This document shows, piece after piece, positions 44,394 to 56,249 of a DNA stretch of 64,000 bases. A program made the position numbers and the translations under genes. Each line of letters begins with the position of its first letter. The first letter of the stretch is position 1. The notes under the pieces were generated by a model. The model made no database searches and was not told where the DNA came from. It worked only from the letters and a program-made list of their open reading frames with translations. Source of the DNA: Aradus depressus (lineage: Eukaryota; Arthropoda; Insecta; Hemiptera; Aradidae); NCBI GenBank assembly GCA_963662175.1, contig OY759216.1, positions 34,303,087-34,367,086 on the forward strand, read 5' to 3'.

Positions 44394-46289
44394 AGGAGCT
44401 GCCAGCAGTAATACCATTTGGTTATTTTTTAGGGTAACCTTACTTGATCAGACACTGCAAATAAAGCCCACAATGATCCCACCGTGTGGACTTTTTGCAC
44501 CAGTTCCGCAAGACTCAAGGATCACGACTATCCAATTATTATTTAATACAAGTTCAGATTGTTTCACATAAAAACCAACTCCATTAAGTCTTCCTTAATA
44601 GAAGTGGACCCCGTAAATAGAGCTCTACTCATAAAAGTGGAGGAAGCAGATAAGTGTGTGTTTGTGTAAGTGTGGAAACTTAAAGAACTAAGCCCATTAT
44701 TTTTGATGTATTTTAAGTAAAATATATATTTTAGAAAAATAGGAAATTTAAGTTCTGAATCTATTATAGTCAATAGTGATCAGTGAGTGTAGGTTCAGTG
44801 TTTAGCGAGCTTGAGTTCTCTCTTCTTGACAGAATGCATTGCCAAGACTCTCGTGTACATCACTACAGTTGGATAAGACTTATTTTCACATACATATATA
44901 TATATATATACATACATATAGATACATTTCAAAGATCTTGGCTATCTAAGATATAAGTTTTTAAGTAGAAGATATATATGTAAGAAGAACACTGAACAAC
45001 AGGGCTATACCACGCAAGGGTTGAACGTTAGGCACTCCAGCGGGCAACGAGCAACGAGCAACGCAGGGCACCACAGTTAGTGTTTGGCAACGGTGGACGC
45101 TCCAACTAGTATTTGCCGATATGTGCCGAGCAAGGATGGGCCTCCAGATAGTATGTGCGACAAAGGTAGCAATGAGCATCACAGGAAACGAACAAACAAT
45201 ATTAGAATAGGATTCAACTCAAATAAAATTCTACGTCAATACAAAAAGAACCTGTTGTTTTATTGTACAATTTGAGAAGTAACATCATCATAAAAGTAAT
45301 GGCTGCCACGTAACAGACGCAATTACAAATTACATAATACATTTTACTTTCTTGGAATATAAATCAATTTTCTAAGAAATTGTTAACAACATTCGTAGAG
45401 ATATTAATTCTTAATATCGAATTGTGTGAATTAAAAATCAGGAAGTGAAAACTCAATTAGTTTTTCTAAAGAAAAGAGAAAGTATACAAGCACGTGTTGA
45501 AAAATGCGAAACACCTGTAATAAATACATTGGGCTCCTTGTCATTCAAAAAAGTTGAAATAATTTTGAAAAAAACAATATTTTAATACAATATTACAATC
45601 AGATCTGAGACAGAGACCTTTAGCACACCAAACCTAGACAGAGAAGTAGCCAAGGCGTAATAGCCCGAAATATGACGATATGGATGAAAACGACGAATTT
45701 AAGAAGAATAGGAAAATTTATGACATGCCTTTGAGCTAGTAAAAGGACTGAACGGATTGACACGGACAATGAAATATAAAGATAGACAAATGAGTATTCC
45801 GAGAAGATACGTGCCTTTCACCCGTAACAACAGATATACAGCCGAAGCAGAGAGGCTAGAACCTCACCTCTGCTCATAGATATTATCCATAAGTATCTAT
45901 GATAGAATCCAAAAGGAAAAAGTGAAAACCTAAACCTTGAAAATTAATAATATATTTTGGAAGTGTTATGTAAACGAAATTTTGATATTTTTTAATAGGA
46001 CAGACAATTTCAAATTCAACAATTTTTCGATTATATCAACAAGTCACATTAGAAATAAGAGCTTAATATATCAATTATGAAAACTTTGTTTCTTTAATTT
46101 TATTATTATTTCCTTTTATTTAAATAGTTGAAAGTGAGAACATTATTTGATATATATTTATGTGAAATATAATATATCTCTCATTTACTATAGAGAACCT
46201 GTCACCTAAGCTATTGTTATGATGCTATAGTATCCCTGAAAATAAGTTTTGGCTATGCCCCTGAACCAAAACGCGGATTTATACAAAAA
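44394..46289. other. Unassigned; (TA)n and an LTR-like patch
   Basis: A (TA)n run lies at 44895-44912. Bases 44990-45290 are GC-richer, contain GCAACGAGCAACGAGCAACG and end with AAATAAAATTC, then TGTTGTTTTATTGTACA. This resembles an LTR end but no partner or target duplication was found. Confidence 0.3.
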
Positions 46290-46568
46290 CTAGCAGATTA
46301 CCCGGCTTGCACGGAGTTACTTTAAGCAGGTCAGTAACGTTATTTGCTCGGTTAGTAACTTTAAATTAAGTAATTATAGAATTAAGTTAAAATTTTCAAT
46401 GGAATTGAGGGTGATGCACCAGAAATTTTGATGCCTCACGGCCTACATAAGACCTTTAAAATGATATTCTACTCAATTCAAAACTAGAAAACCCATATTA
46501 GCAGCGCCATATTATTTGAGGTAATCTCGAAACAAAACAACCTTTCTCTCTTTATATACTAGTATAGA
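46290..46568 (-). mobile_element. Short non-autonomous Helitron-like element
   Basis: On the minus strand the 5' end is TCTATACTAGTATATAAAG and the 3' end is GCCGGGTAATCTGCTAG, flanked by A and T, as expected for Helitron insertion between A and T with no duplication. TCTATACTA starts and CCGGGTAA...CTAG ends are characteristic of arthropod non-autonomous Helitrons. The 3' hairpin is degraded (CCGTGCAAGCCGG). Length 279 bp; no ORF. Confidence 0.65.
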
Positions 46569-46594
46569 TTATCGGTTTAATGAACTATTGTTTC

Positions 46595-46850
46595 GTGGGC
46601 TCAAAATCCGGCCGAGGCTCTTAGGTTTTTTACCTGGCACGTGAAAAAACCTGCAGCACGCCGTCCTTTGGATGTGAAATTAAGCGATGTCAGATACATG
46701 TTTAAGACACTACACAAGGTGAGTAAACCTAATAGGCAAAACTTCGGATTCCACAGTGGAGTCGGACTCATTTCCATCAAAGCGACGAAAGAGCGCTCTT
46801 CTAGTAGGAGATATGACGTAGTTAAAGCCCGGCCATGAGTCATAATAACT
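46595..46850 (+). mobile_element. tRNA-derived SINE without the tRNA-like head
   Basis: It begins within the B-box side (GGGCTCAAAATCCGGCCGAG) and runs to GGCCATGAGTCATAATAACT. It includes GCACGCCGTCCTTTGGATG and GACGAAAGAGCGCTCT. Confidence 0.85.
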
Positions 46851-47499
46851 ATTTTTTCTTACAGAATAAACTATAATTTCCTGCTTCAAAAATTGACTTA
46901 AATTAAATTTCTTAAACGATGACCAAGCATTCTTGTGAAGCAGAGAAAAACAATAAAAGTGACGATTCGAAACAATAAATGAATGAAATAGTGAGCAAAT
47001 TACTGCAAAAGTAACATTACTATTAGCGGGCAAAGTGTGTAGTAAATCATTAGTAGAGCCTTATGGTAAAACTGTTCTTATGGCAAGACGACCTCTGGAT
47101 GAGTTCGGAGAAACCCTGGGAGAAACTTCTACTTGAGGTCAAAGTTATAAATTTCCTTTGGAACCTGGACGAGGGGGAGAGAGAACGAACCTAGGACGGA
47201 CCATCTGTTTATCAATTTGTAATAATAATACTCAATTGAAACATTAAGTCTATTTCATTTCAATTATTGCATTTTATAATGTTTAAACATGACTATATTA
47301 CCATGAAACAACGCTCATGTCAATTGAAGAGTATCGAAAGATGCCAGCTGTCTGGGAGCATAACAAAGGAGGCCTCAAGAAACACTCATGCCAACTTTTT
47401 TACATTCTCTGAAATAAGTAATCGGTGAGAAATTTAATGTTAAATTTAACCAAAATTCCATGTTTTCCGATTACCTAAATCCAAAATTGAAAAGAAAAA
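46851..47499. other. No recognised feature
   Basis: AT-rich with a GC-richer patch at 47080-47200; no gene supported. Confidence 0.5.
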
Positions 47500-47590
47500 A
47501 AGTAAATCAATGGTAAATCACCGGCAAAGTACTTTCGGCACGAACTAATCAATTAAACATTGCTCTTCTCTTTTTGAAAAAAGTATAACT
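47500..47590 (+). repeat. Family C 5' fragment
   Basis: AAATCAATGGTAAATCACCG, GGCACGAACTAATCAATTAA and GCTCTTCTCTT: the first segment of the family, then truncated. Confidence 0.65.
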
Positions 47591-48009
47591 CATAAAGGAA
47601 TTAATTTATTTATGCCCTTCCCCATTTCTTGAAGTCAATAGTTGAACAAAAAAAATTTAAATTTCAACTAAAAATGTTCATGTTAGAGGAAACCCTTTAC
47701 AAGGAAACGGAATTTTATTCTCACTGTTCAAAAAGAATAATATAATCACAATAAAGAATCGTTTTTCATATCCAAAATCATTATTTGATACAAAGCTTTC
47801 ATTTTTATATTTCGGGCAGAGTTCCTCCACACCTTAAAAGTCAGTCCAATGTACGTTATTGTTTTATTTATTCATTTATATATATTTTTTTATTTTAGAC
47901 ATTTTTATACATTCATTTATAATTGACTAATATATATTTATATATTATTTTTCATATATTGTTATAGTTACATTGTATTCTTTCTTTTCTATATCTCGCC
48001 ACATTGGGA
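47591..48009. other. AT-rich sequence leading to the hammerhead-like motif
   Basis: TA-rich, notably 47870-47990. It may be the body of the element ending at 48050, but no boundary is visible. Confidence 0.4.
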
Positions 48010-48050
48010 CCTGATGATGGGACGTAAGAACGTCCCGAAACATCGTTGGG
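48010..48050 (+). ncRNA. Hammerhead-like motif, type B copy 2
   Basis: Core CTGATGA (48011-48017), extra T, a perfect six-pair stem II GGGACG/CGTCCC (48019-48024/48031-48036) with loop TAAGAA, core GAAA (48037-48040), helix III AC/GT with a three-base loop (48040-48046), T48047 as the expected cleavage base. Stem I is weak: only the closing C-G pair is obvious. The core agrees with the copies at 29484 and 60356. Confidence 0.5.
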
Positions 48051-48394
48051 GGATAAAGACACTTCCGAAGAGTTTTTTTTGAAAAATAGTTATCTTAATT
48101 TTTATTAAATTGAAAAATGTGTCTACTTATTATGAACGTATCTTGTATTATTATTATTTTTTTTTTTTATATACTCATATATTTTAAGGTATTTATTTGT
48201 ACAGTTTTTATTAATTTCATTTTACTTTTTTTAATGGTTTTTTTGTTACTACTAATCATAGATCTATGTGTTAGACTCAAGTAGTTATAAATCTAATTTA
48301 TAAGCTATCTTAATGTATAAATTCATTTGACGTATCCTATTACCATGTATTGGTTTAACGGAAATGAATTATTATTATTAAAATTATTATTATT

Positions 48395-48590
48395 AAGGTC
48401 GCTCTCTTCCAAAACCAATTGACCGTTTGCATTGAAAATCAATAGTTGAACACTAAATTTTATGTCGATTATATCGGCTGTTTTCGGCCTTTTTCTGACC
48501 TCCCCTTTTCTTCGACCGATTTCGCAGAAAATTAATAACTTTGGGGTTTTGAGATTAAATATAAAATTTCATGTCGATACAATGTTTGAT
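48395..48590 (+). repeat. Family C fragment
   Basis: GTCGCTCTCTTCCAAAACCA, TTTATGTCGATTATATCGGC and TTTCATGTCGATACAATG. The terminal parts are absent. Confidence 0.7.
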
Positions 48591-48633
48591 CGGAGGGGTT
48601 GAAGTAAACATTGAGTAGAGCATCGCTTTAAAT

Positions 48634-48894
48634 GTGTTACATAGGTCGGTGAAGCGTCAGTCATTTCCATTTATGCTGAGGGGGCCACCTCTGGATGGTC
48701 TACCTCTCCCATCATCGCCTGAAAGATCTAATGTAGAATATAAAGACGACGAGACGGCGGTTCACTTCCTAGATATATGCTCGGAGAGACTCCTCATTTT
48801 TTGCAAAGATGTGATCATAGAAGATTGGACCAGGGGAGCATTCTCAGATTCGTTAAGGAAACTGGAAGACTGGGTCCTTCATGAAGGACTGTAA
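48634..48894 (+). pseudogene. Possible LINE C-terminal fragment
   Basis: The ORF contains KDDETAVHFLDICSERLL and ends SLRKLEDWVLHEGL. 'DET..HFL..C' followed by a terminal helix is the usual layout at the C-terminus of Jockey/R1-type LINE ORF2. The second cysteine and the surrounding zinc-finger residues are not certain. It could be chance. Confidence 0.4.
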
Positions 48895-49331
48895 ACGAAC
48901 TGTAGCTCAGCGCTTCCGGGAAAGGGATAAGAGCACTGAATGCTTAGGTCACTAGGTGCAAAGCACCAGTATTTATATATTGTAACATATAAGAAATATA
49001 CACGAGAGGAGCTTGTTTTACAAATTGTACTGTCCTATCACGCAACTTGGTATCTCTCAACAAATGTAGTCTGGTCGGTAGGTAGCCTGTTCTTAATCAC
49101 AGGTTCCAAACAACCTGTTACTCTAATCCGATCACCTCCAAATCTGAGAGGATTTAAACGTCTAAAACTTCTTTGGAGATTTACCATAATTAATTTACTA
49201 ATGGTCTTTAAATTCCATGGTTGACCGAGGTGATTTAAAGTTTTAAACAATTTTATATTTTAAAATCCCTGCTCAGGGCTTTCTTTCATAATACACTCGT
49301 TTCCATTGACATATCTCAATCTTTTTTTTTT
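48895..49331. other. No recognised feature
   Basis: If the preceding ORF is a LINE tail, this may include its 3' UTR. No poly(A) or short-repeat end is evident. Confidence 0.4.
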
Positions 49332-49430
49332 TTACTTCCACAACTACACAAAGTATAGGGGAAGTTATGTATTTGGTGAAAAATTCAACAGAATTATATG
49401 TTTTTCGACATCTTGATTCCAAAAATAAAA
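49332..49430 (-). repeat. Family C 3'-end fragment
   Basis: The plus strand reads TACTTCCACAACTACACAAA, GTATAGGGGAAGTTATGTAT and GGTGAAAAATTCAACAGAAT: the reverse-oriented end of the family with a damaged hairpin. Confidence 0.6.
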
Positions 49431-49729
49431 GAAGACTTACTGGTAACTAACCTTATGATTTTTAAGGTGTTAAGGTCAAAATAAAAAAAAATTAAAAATA
49501 ATGATTTCTGTCGTGTGTCTTCTATGGGCAGCCTCTAGCTCTCACCCAAAAATCATAGCCACTTGAAACACAGAGGGTATTTGAATCTTGAAGAATCAGT
49601 CACAAACCAAACACAAAAAAATTCCGTTCCAGGAAAATCTTCGCGCTGCACTATGTGAAAAGAATGTTTACATACCCAGTTGAACGAAGCTAATCAATCA
49701 GAAATTTGAGAAAAATGAAATATAATTTA
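49431..49729. other. No recognised feature
   Basis: Nothing I can name. Confidence 0.45.
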
Positions 49730-50071
49730 GCGAAGAAGGAGGGGGAGAGGAATAAGGACTCTTATTGATTTTCAGCTAGATCGGCCAAAGTTAAGAGAGG
49801 ATTTAGGGTGGGTCCTAACATAACAATTCTAATAACTACCGTTAAAATAATTATCGAAATGATTTTTCATATGTAAATTAAAAATGTCATAAAAAATACA
49901 CAAACAATAATTCTCCAGGACTTGGAATGAATGTATCGTAATTTAGTAAGAAGGTTCAAAAGTACCTGAGTAAGTAATCTGTTAATTTTTAGCCAGAACG
50001 GTCGATTGGTGTGAGAGGGAGAGCAAAAACTTAATTAATTCGTGCTGGGGAAGTACATCGCTAGAGATTTT
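49730..50071 (-). repeat. Family C repeat
   Basis: Reverse-oriented, with GATCGGCCAAAGTTAAGAG, GAATGAATGTATCGTAATTT, GAACGGTCGATTGGTGTGAG and the 5' end CGTGCTGGGGAAGTACAT followed by a decayed hairpin and T-run. Confidence 0.75.
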
Positions 50072-50735
50072 TTTCATAAATAGTCGAGTAGGAAATCAAA
50101 TTAATAGGTAGCATCTCGAACTGCGAAAATATAAATAACGATTTTTTGTCAAATCCCCCAAACTTTTAAACAATATGTCCTTCTAAAGTGAAGGGCAGAA
50201 GTTTGATGGAGGAACATTCCATGAGGAGGGACATATAGTTCAATGTTAGAAACATTGGTGACATTCCATGCTACCGGTCAAAATTCCATTCAAGGCTCTG
50301 AAACAAATCAGATTCGGGACTTCGCTCGTGCTGTGGATTAGCCCTTCTGTCTACAATTCACAACGACCTCGGTTCAAAGACTAATCTCATCAGTAAACTA
50401 TATAAAATTTCTGACTAATCACATAATTTTCCGTATACTTCGAACGGTTGGGGTAGTAAAAGAACCAATTTTTTATCAATCTAAAGGCCAGTAAACTGGG
50501 TATAATGTATGCTACTTTTTTTAAAATATATATCGATACTTTGTATATATCACCAGCCGTTTAACTCCATAATAAATTCTAATTAACAAAATAGCAGCAG
50601 TTATTACGGTTCGATGTTGATACCCTTGATTCCAAGAAAAGATAAATGTCTAGATGTCTATGGCTATGTGAACATGATGACTCCCGATAGAATGAATATA
50701 TCGACACAAAATTTTATATAAGTACTTCGATGTAT
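50072..50735. repeat. Spacer with two short family C fragments in opposite orientation
   Basis: Plus-oriented piece at 50395-50462 (TTCTGACTAATCACATAATT plus a worn hairpin). Minus-oriented piece at 50655-50735 (GAACATGATGACTCCCGATA and GAATGAATATATCGACAC). Confidence 0.5.
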
Positions 50736-51574
50736 AAAAAATACACACATTTAAATTATTAATATTAAAAAATTAATTATACTTATTTTTCTATAAAATC
50801 CAAGAAGCAACAGAATTAGTAAATAAATAATATGAATGCATTTTCTTTTGAAACAAATGAGTAGAAAACAAAACACGGCCATCAGCTGTTTTTGAATTAG
50901 TGTAGAGGAGTCAATGGTGGGTGGTCTGGGTTGAGATGTGAAGGTGGACAGAGAGTTGTTGTTTAATGATGAACTAAATAAGTGTGAATTAACAGTAAAA
51001 TTGATGCGCAAAGAAAGTACTGTTATTTATTAGTATGTACAAAATATGTATATATGCACAAATATACATAACTTTGATTTGAAGAATGGCCAAAATATAT
51101 TTAAAAAAAAAAAAAAAGGATGAAATAGTTTTAAGAACTTAGTTTTTACGATTTTTCTTTCAATGTTTAGTTTTTAATTTTATAATGTAGATGTAAGAAA
51201 ATAAACTGAATTATTTGTTCTCGTAAATTCTTTGCTATTCATTTTCCCTGTTGGCCCAGTAAGATAATTTAAAAATCTTTGGATTAGATTTAATATTTTT
51301 GCAAAATTTAGAAAAACAATATGGCACCTCTTTCGAAATCCAACTGAAAAGTTTGTTAATTGAAATTTCGTGCACTTTCTTCAAAATTGCACGTCTTGAA
51401 CTTTGGTATTTTTGGGACATTTTTCGGAAATTACTGTAGAAATCAAAATTAAATAGAAGACCAGTTATAAAATTTCTACAGGGAATATGGTAATTTATCG
51501 TTTATTTAATTATTATTTATTATTAATTTATTTATTATTTATATATTTCTAATTTTTTTACCCCAGTACCCAGA
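50736..51574. other. AT-rich, no recognised gene
   Basis: An A-run near 51100 and a TTTATT-rich tract at 51495-51560. ORFs are chance. Confidence 0.5.
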
Positions 51575-51830
51575 GCGTGGACATTTATTGATTATCAATC
51601 AAATCGGCCAAAGAGAAGGGAGGATTTGAGGGTGCCCAACTCAAAAAATCCAGTTAATAGGGTTTTTTGTGTAATGAATGTACCGACATGGAATCTTGAA
51701 TGAAGTTCCTGAATAAGATGTCTATAGATTTTCAGCAAAATCTGTCGATTAGATTTAGATGGGGAGTGAAAATTCAGTTGAATATTTCGCGCCGGAGAAA
51801 TACATTGTCCTGTGAAAACGAATTTTGGAC
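51575..51830 (-). repeat. Family C repeat
   Basis: Reverse-oriented, with AATCGGCCAAAGAGAAGGGA, TGTAATGAATGTACCGACAT and TCTGTCGATTAGATTTAGAT, ending GCGCCGGAGAAATACATTG. Confidence 0.7.
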
Positions 51831-52729
51831 CTTCCCCTTCGCTCTCCCGTATAAATGGAGGAGTTCATACAATAATAAAAAAAATAAAAGTGAATCACTA
51901 TTAATAATATGTACTTCCCCAGCTGATTTTATTTTCAATGTTAGCGTTGAGGCCAGATTAGTAGTATTGGTTTGGGAGGGCTGCGAATTCCCACTAAGTT
52001 CGCCTCAAAGCCCTCTTGTCTGCCAGAAGTGGCTAAACATCACCTGGATTTTAGAACCCTTTGTGATTTTAAGAACCCATGTATATGATTTCGAGTTATT
52101 ATAGAACCCCACTTTGAACCTGGCTGAAAAACCATAAGCCTTTTACTTGAATATACAATTTTGTATCGTTTTATGCTTATTCTTTCGGAAGGCGAGGTAT
52201 ATTATTTTCTGAGTTAGAGGGTGAATTCTACGTTGAATTTTTGACTTCCCTAAAAACTACATACAGTTGTGAAAATATAATGATTGGAATCTGTTATTCA
52301 AAATAGCGGTCATTCTCCAGTTATGAGTAGGTAACCTAAGTTATGTTATACTAAGTTCACAATGCACACAAAACATATGTATCTACTTACACACTAAACA
52401 TACATCATCGATCCAAGTCAGTTTAAGAACAGACCTACTAGGCTCGTCTTCAGTCAGCCGCCATGCTTCATAGACTAAGGGGTGAAGTGTCCTTGGTGAC
52501 GAACTGCGGGTAGCTTTCTTCAATTCCTAATACTAAGAGTCGCCATTGAAGCGTTGGAGGCTATGGGGGTTTGCTCTAGTGCCGAAGCGAGGAATGGGAG
52601 TGAAATCATCCAATTTCGTTTTACATCCAGCTACAAGAAGTTGAGAGGATGTTATGTTATCGGTAACAAACTAGATGATGGGTTTTCACTGTTATTTCTT
52701 AATTTATGAGCCCCGATTCCAAAAAAAAA
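51831..52729. other. No recognised gene
   Basis: Short family C-like words lie at 51885-51930. A 134-codon ORF (51700-52104) runs over repeat sequence and I regard it as chance. Confidence 0.45.
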
Positions 52730-52782
52730 AAAAAAATCTCTCTGTATGTATGCGAAGAAGATAACTTATGATAGACTGAGTA

Positions 52783-54189
52783 TACAGGGTGTCCCAGATA
52801 AACGGGCCACAATCCAAATAATTCGGAAACGATTAGTGCTAGCAAAATTTTACAAAGATTGGAAGTTGTACGTCTCAACGAGTGGTATGCAGTGGTGTGA
52901 AAAAAAAATGAGAAATTTAATGTAATAGGGCTTAAATGGCGAACGGAAGGAAAGGGTTACCTTTTAAGCCCATTAACAATTAACACAATTTAAAAGTACT
53001 TGAAAAGTTGGGAAGAACCCCGAAAAAAAAATCTTTGTACCTGTAAAACTACCGGAGATATGTTGGTTCAAAATCAGAAAAGTGTTAAACCCAGTGTTTG
53101 ACGTGTTAAACCTTTGAATAGAGTGAGTCATGTAACTGAAGTTAAGAATGGTTCTTAATGTATTTTTTTCTTTACTTTCATATAAAAATACTCAGATTGT
53201 AATAATTATAATAATAAAAGGGCATAATTTGAGCCATATTTTCAACATTTTCTGAAGATTTGGACAGTATTTTTTTCTTTGGGGTTACTAAAAGAATAGA
53301 GTGCATTTCAGACAGCCAATATCTCCTGAACAACCAGAGGGGACATTGTCCAAGAATGTTTAGCAATACGGGAAGAGACTGTTGCCAAGAGTGTCGAATC
53401 GGTCAGCCGAAGATTGGATGCATGTTTGAGAAATCGTGGAGCAATTTTTGAACATTTAGTGTAAATCAATAATCACCTACATGTAAGCATGTGTATATGT
53501 ATTTTTAATGTAGTTCAGTTCTTCATCTCTTGTTCAATTGTAATAATTACTTTATACATACAGTATTGTTATTTTATTTCTGAAAGTGTTTATTGTTTCT
53601 TTTATACCCTTCAAAGATACCACTTTTCGGAAGCTTTTGTATTATGTCAGTTCTGCCCATAATGCTTTTACCAACATTTGCAAGAGTCCATATTACCTAA
53701 AATACTGTCCAAATCTTCCGAAAATGATGAAAATATGGCTCAAATTATGCCCTTTTATTATTATAATTATTACAATCTGAGTATTTGTATATGAAAGTAA
53801 AGAAAAAAATATATTAAGAACCATTCTTAACTTCAGTTACATGACTCACTCTTTTCAAAGGTTTAACACGTCAAACACTGGGTTTAACACTTTTCTGATT
53901 TTGAACCAACATATCTCCGGTAGTTTTACAGGTACAAAGATTTTTTTTGCGGGGTTCTTCCCAACTTTTCAAATACTTTTAAACTGTGTTAATTGTTAAT
54001 GGGCTTCAAAGGAAACCCTTTCCTTCCGTTCGCCATTTAAGCCCTATTACATTAAATTTTTCATTTTTTTTTCACACCACTGCATACCACTCGTTGAGAC
54101 GTACAACTTTCATTCTTAGTAAAATTTTGCTAGCACTAATCGTTTACGAATTATTTGGATTGTGGCCCGTTTATCTGGGACACCCTGTA
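52783..54189 (+). mobile_element. Tc1/mariner-type element with 491-bp terminal inverted repeats
   Basis: The ends TACAGGGTGTCCCAGATAAA and its complement are flanked by TA on both sides, the target duplication of this superfamily. Bases 52783-53273 and 53699-54189 are inverted copies, differing at only about a dozen to fifteen positions by eye. The 425-bp centre contains only the last part of a transposase (53330-53464). It is therefore a deletion derivative, and unusual for how much of it is inverted repeat. Confidence 0.9.
53330..53464 (+). pseudogene. Transposase C-terminal fragment
   Basis: Forty-four codons ending in TAA read TTRGDIVQECLAIREETVAK then SVESVSRRLDACLRNRG and AIFEHLV. This fits the end of IS630/Tc1/mariner-like transposases ('TTRDDM...I...C..i......R...S...R...CI...G.HFEHL'). 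A stop codon lies directly upstream in frame, and the DDE catalytic core is absent. Confidence 0.8.
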
Positions 54190-54690
54190 TAATATATAGA
54201 CACGAAATATTATATGTGTATCCAGAACCCCATAAAAGCCTATCAATTTTCAGAAAAATCGGCTGAAGAGAAGAGGAGAGAAACAGAGGAGGGAGCTCAA
54301 CTTGAAAACCCTAATAACTCCCGATGAAATGAACGTATCGAAACGAAATTTCATATGTAAATTCAAAATCAAAAAACAACACCTACTAATATCCGCGGAA
54401 TCGGCGGAAGGGGAAATCAGAGGATGAGCTCAAATGAAAAAGTCCCTGCCGGTGTAATAATTGTATCGATATGAAATTTTATAGTTAAATACAAAACCCC
54501 ATGACCTATTAATTTTCTGCGAAATCGGGAAAAGTGAATTAATTTTCGATCAGAACCTATACTCGAAATAACGATTGTATCGATACAAAATTTAGTATGA
54601 GAATTCAGATGGATTTTTACCGCGCAAACGGTCGATTGGTATTGGAGAAGAGTGAAAACTGAATTGATTAAGTCGTTCCGGGGAACACTA

Positions 54691-55613
54691 AATATCTTAA
54701 AGACTAGTAGATTAAGAGAAAAGGGCGCTCGACACGACATAGTCATAAAAAATTGCAAAGAAAAATATATCATTCTGGGATACCCAAAAAGATTGTGTCT
54801 GCTGATGCATGGTATGCGTCTATTTCACGGTCACTACCTTAAGCAGGGTTACCGATAAAGAAGGAGCAGCTTTTTTCTAACTTTTATAGATTCCGAGAAT
54901 TCGTGATCCAATCGCCATAACGCGCTGTTCACAATTCCGTATGATTCATTGTAAACATACAAGGTTTCTACCCCCAATTAGCCTTCAGTTCCAGATCATT
55001 TCTAGTGTCGTGTCCATTTGACTGATGACTGACTGCAACTGATGATGATACTGAGTGATATTGATGAGTTGGTTGCTATGAGATAGAACAGTACTGTGCT
55101 AAGTGCAGGGTGCCGTCACCAGGTGGTGCAGGAAGCAGCTGTGGACAGATGGTTCGGGGGGCCCAACTTTGACGGGGGGATAGTAAAACACAAGCCCCCC
55201 CCCCCCCCCATATCTTTCATAACCCTCCATCCCCTCCCTTATTTAGATGATATACCCTCAGGGTAGGAGGTAATAATTTGCCGTTGAGGAAAACTGCCGC
55301 TTTTTACGAGTAATGTAACTTTGAAAGCCACAAAACTTGAACCGTTATCAGAACAAGACGACCCTTTATCGCAACTATAGCTTGAGATAGCAAGTTGACA
55401 TTAAATATTTGCATATGTAGATCAACTGTTATCTTTTGACGTGAATATCTTCAAAACGTTAGTAACTCACAAGCAATGAACCTACCCAGCTCGCATTTGT
55501 AGTTACGCTTTCTCTAGAAAAGTGTTTCCTCTTCAGCCAATTTGGCTATAAATTAATAGGTGACATGAGGGATTTCCCTGTGCATTTGGTTAGACGCCAC
55601 ACTACTGATGTAC
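54691..55613. other. No recognised gene; C-run
   Basis: A 15-base C-run occupies 55195-55209 in a GC-richer patch. Nothing else is supported. Confidence 0.5.
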
Positions 55614-55655
55614 CACTAATGATGACGCAGTTGCGCTGAAACCCGGTTCTGGAGG
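55614..55655 (+). ncRNA. Degenerate hammerhead-like hairpin, type B copy 3
   Basis: CTAATGA (G to A in the core) at 55616-55622, a stem CGCA/TGCG, then CTGAAACCCGGTTCTGGAGG and TTAAATAAAA. Layout and position of GAAAC agree with the other type B motifs, but core changes make cleavage unlikely. GATTCTGGAGGTTAATAAG near 58165 repeats its tail. Confidence 0.3.
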
Positions 55656-55852
55656 TTAAATAAAACACTGAAAAGATCACAACTTTTATTTTATTCATGA
55701 GACATTTTATAATATCTAGTGTCCCTCGTTATTTCTGTACCTTAGAAGTAAAGAATCTTCATTTTATGACAAAATCTAGTTATTGTTTTTCTACATATAC
55801 CAAAAGCTCAAACATTTATTGTTAAATGGTTTTATTTCAATTGTCCCAAGAA

Positions 55853-56112
55853 GAAGGTGTTATAAGTTTGAAGCCTTTGTTTGTGTGTGTGTCTGTCTGT
55901 GGCATCGTAGCTCCAAAACGGCTGAACCGATTTCAAAGCGGTTTTTTTTTCTTCAAAATTTGGTATTTGCGAGATGGTTCTTAGCCATGTTTAGTGTTAA
56001 TCGGGTATGCCGTTTCCAAGATCTTCAGGTTTCATCAGAGCCTGTGTAGGGATCTCGGCCTCTATTACAGCTAGCGACTTGGAGTTTGAGCTCAAATGTT
56101 TATAAGGCCAAA
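55853..56112 (+). repeat. Family D dispersed repeat, copy 2
   Basis: Full-length match to 8690-8975, including GGCATCGTAGCTCCAAAACG, GAACCGATTTC and GGGATCTCGGCCTCTATTAC. It is followed directly by a type A hammerhead-bearing segment. Confidence 0.8.
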
Positions 56113-56146
56113 CTTGTTGAACTTCCACTTAGTATTTGTTAAATCG

Positions 56147-56183
56147 CGGCTGAAGATGGTAGCAATAGCAAAATTATTCCCAT
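56147..56183 (+). ncRNA. Degenerate hammerhead-like motif, type A copy 5
   Basis: GGCTGAAGATGGTAGCAATA is intact, but stem II's second strand and the GAAA box are mutated (GCAAAATTATTCCC). Its flanks match those at 3440-3570 closely (TTAGTATTTGTTAA upstream, GAAATAGACAATATTTTTAA downstream). Confidence 0.4.
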
Positions 56184-56249
56184 ATATTATATATATTTTT
56201 TGAAATAGACAATATTTTTAAAAACAAACGTTTTTCTTTATCCTTTAAA

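Larger units (their letters stand above)
52730..54690 (-). repeat. Family C repeat split by a Tc1/mariner-type insertion
   Basis: The left flank GATAACTTATGATAGACTGAG continues after the insertion as ATATAGACACGAAATATTAT and TGTATCCAGAACCCCATAAA, in the order seen in other minus-strand copies. The remainder (54200-54690) holds three modules and ends near GTCGTTCCGGGGAACAC. Confidence 0.8.

Noticed and set aside
44990..45290. A second solo LTR
   Set aside because: Only composition and an AATAAA-like signal support it; no partner or duplication seen.
46601..47033. Overlapping ORFs over a SINE
   Set aside because: They read through SINE sequence on both strands; not genes.
51700..52104. A 134-codon plus-strand ORF, among the longest in the window
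   Set aside because: Its first half translates a reverse-oriented family C repeat and nothing in it resembles a known domain.
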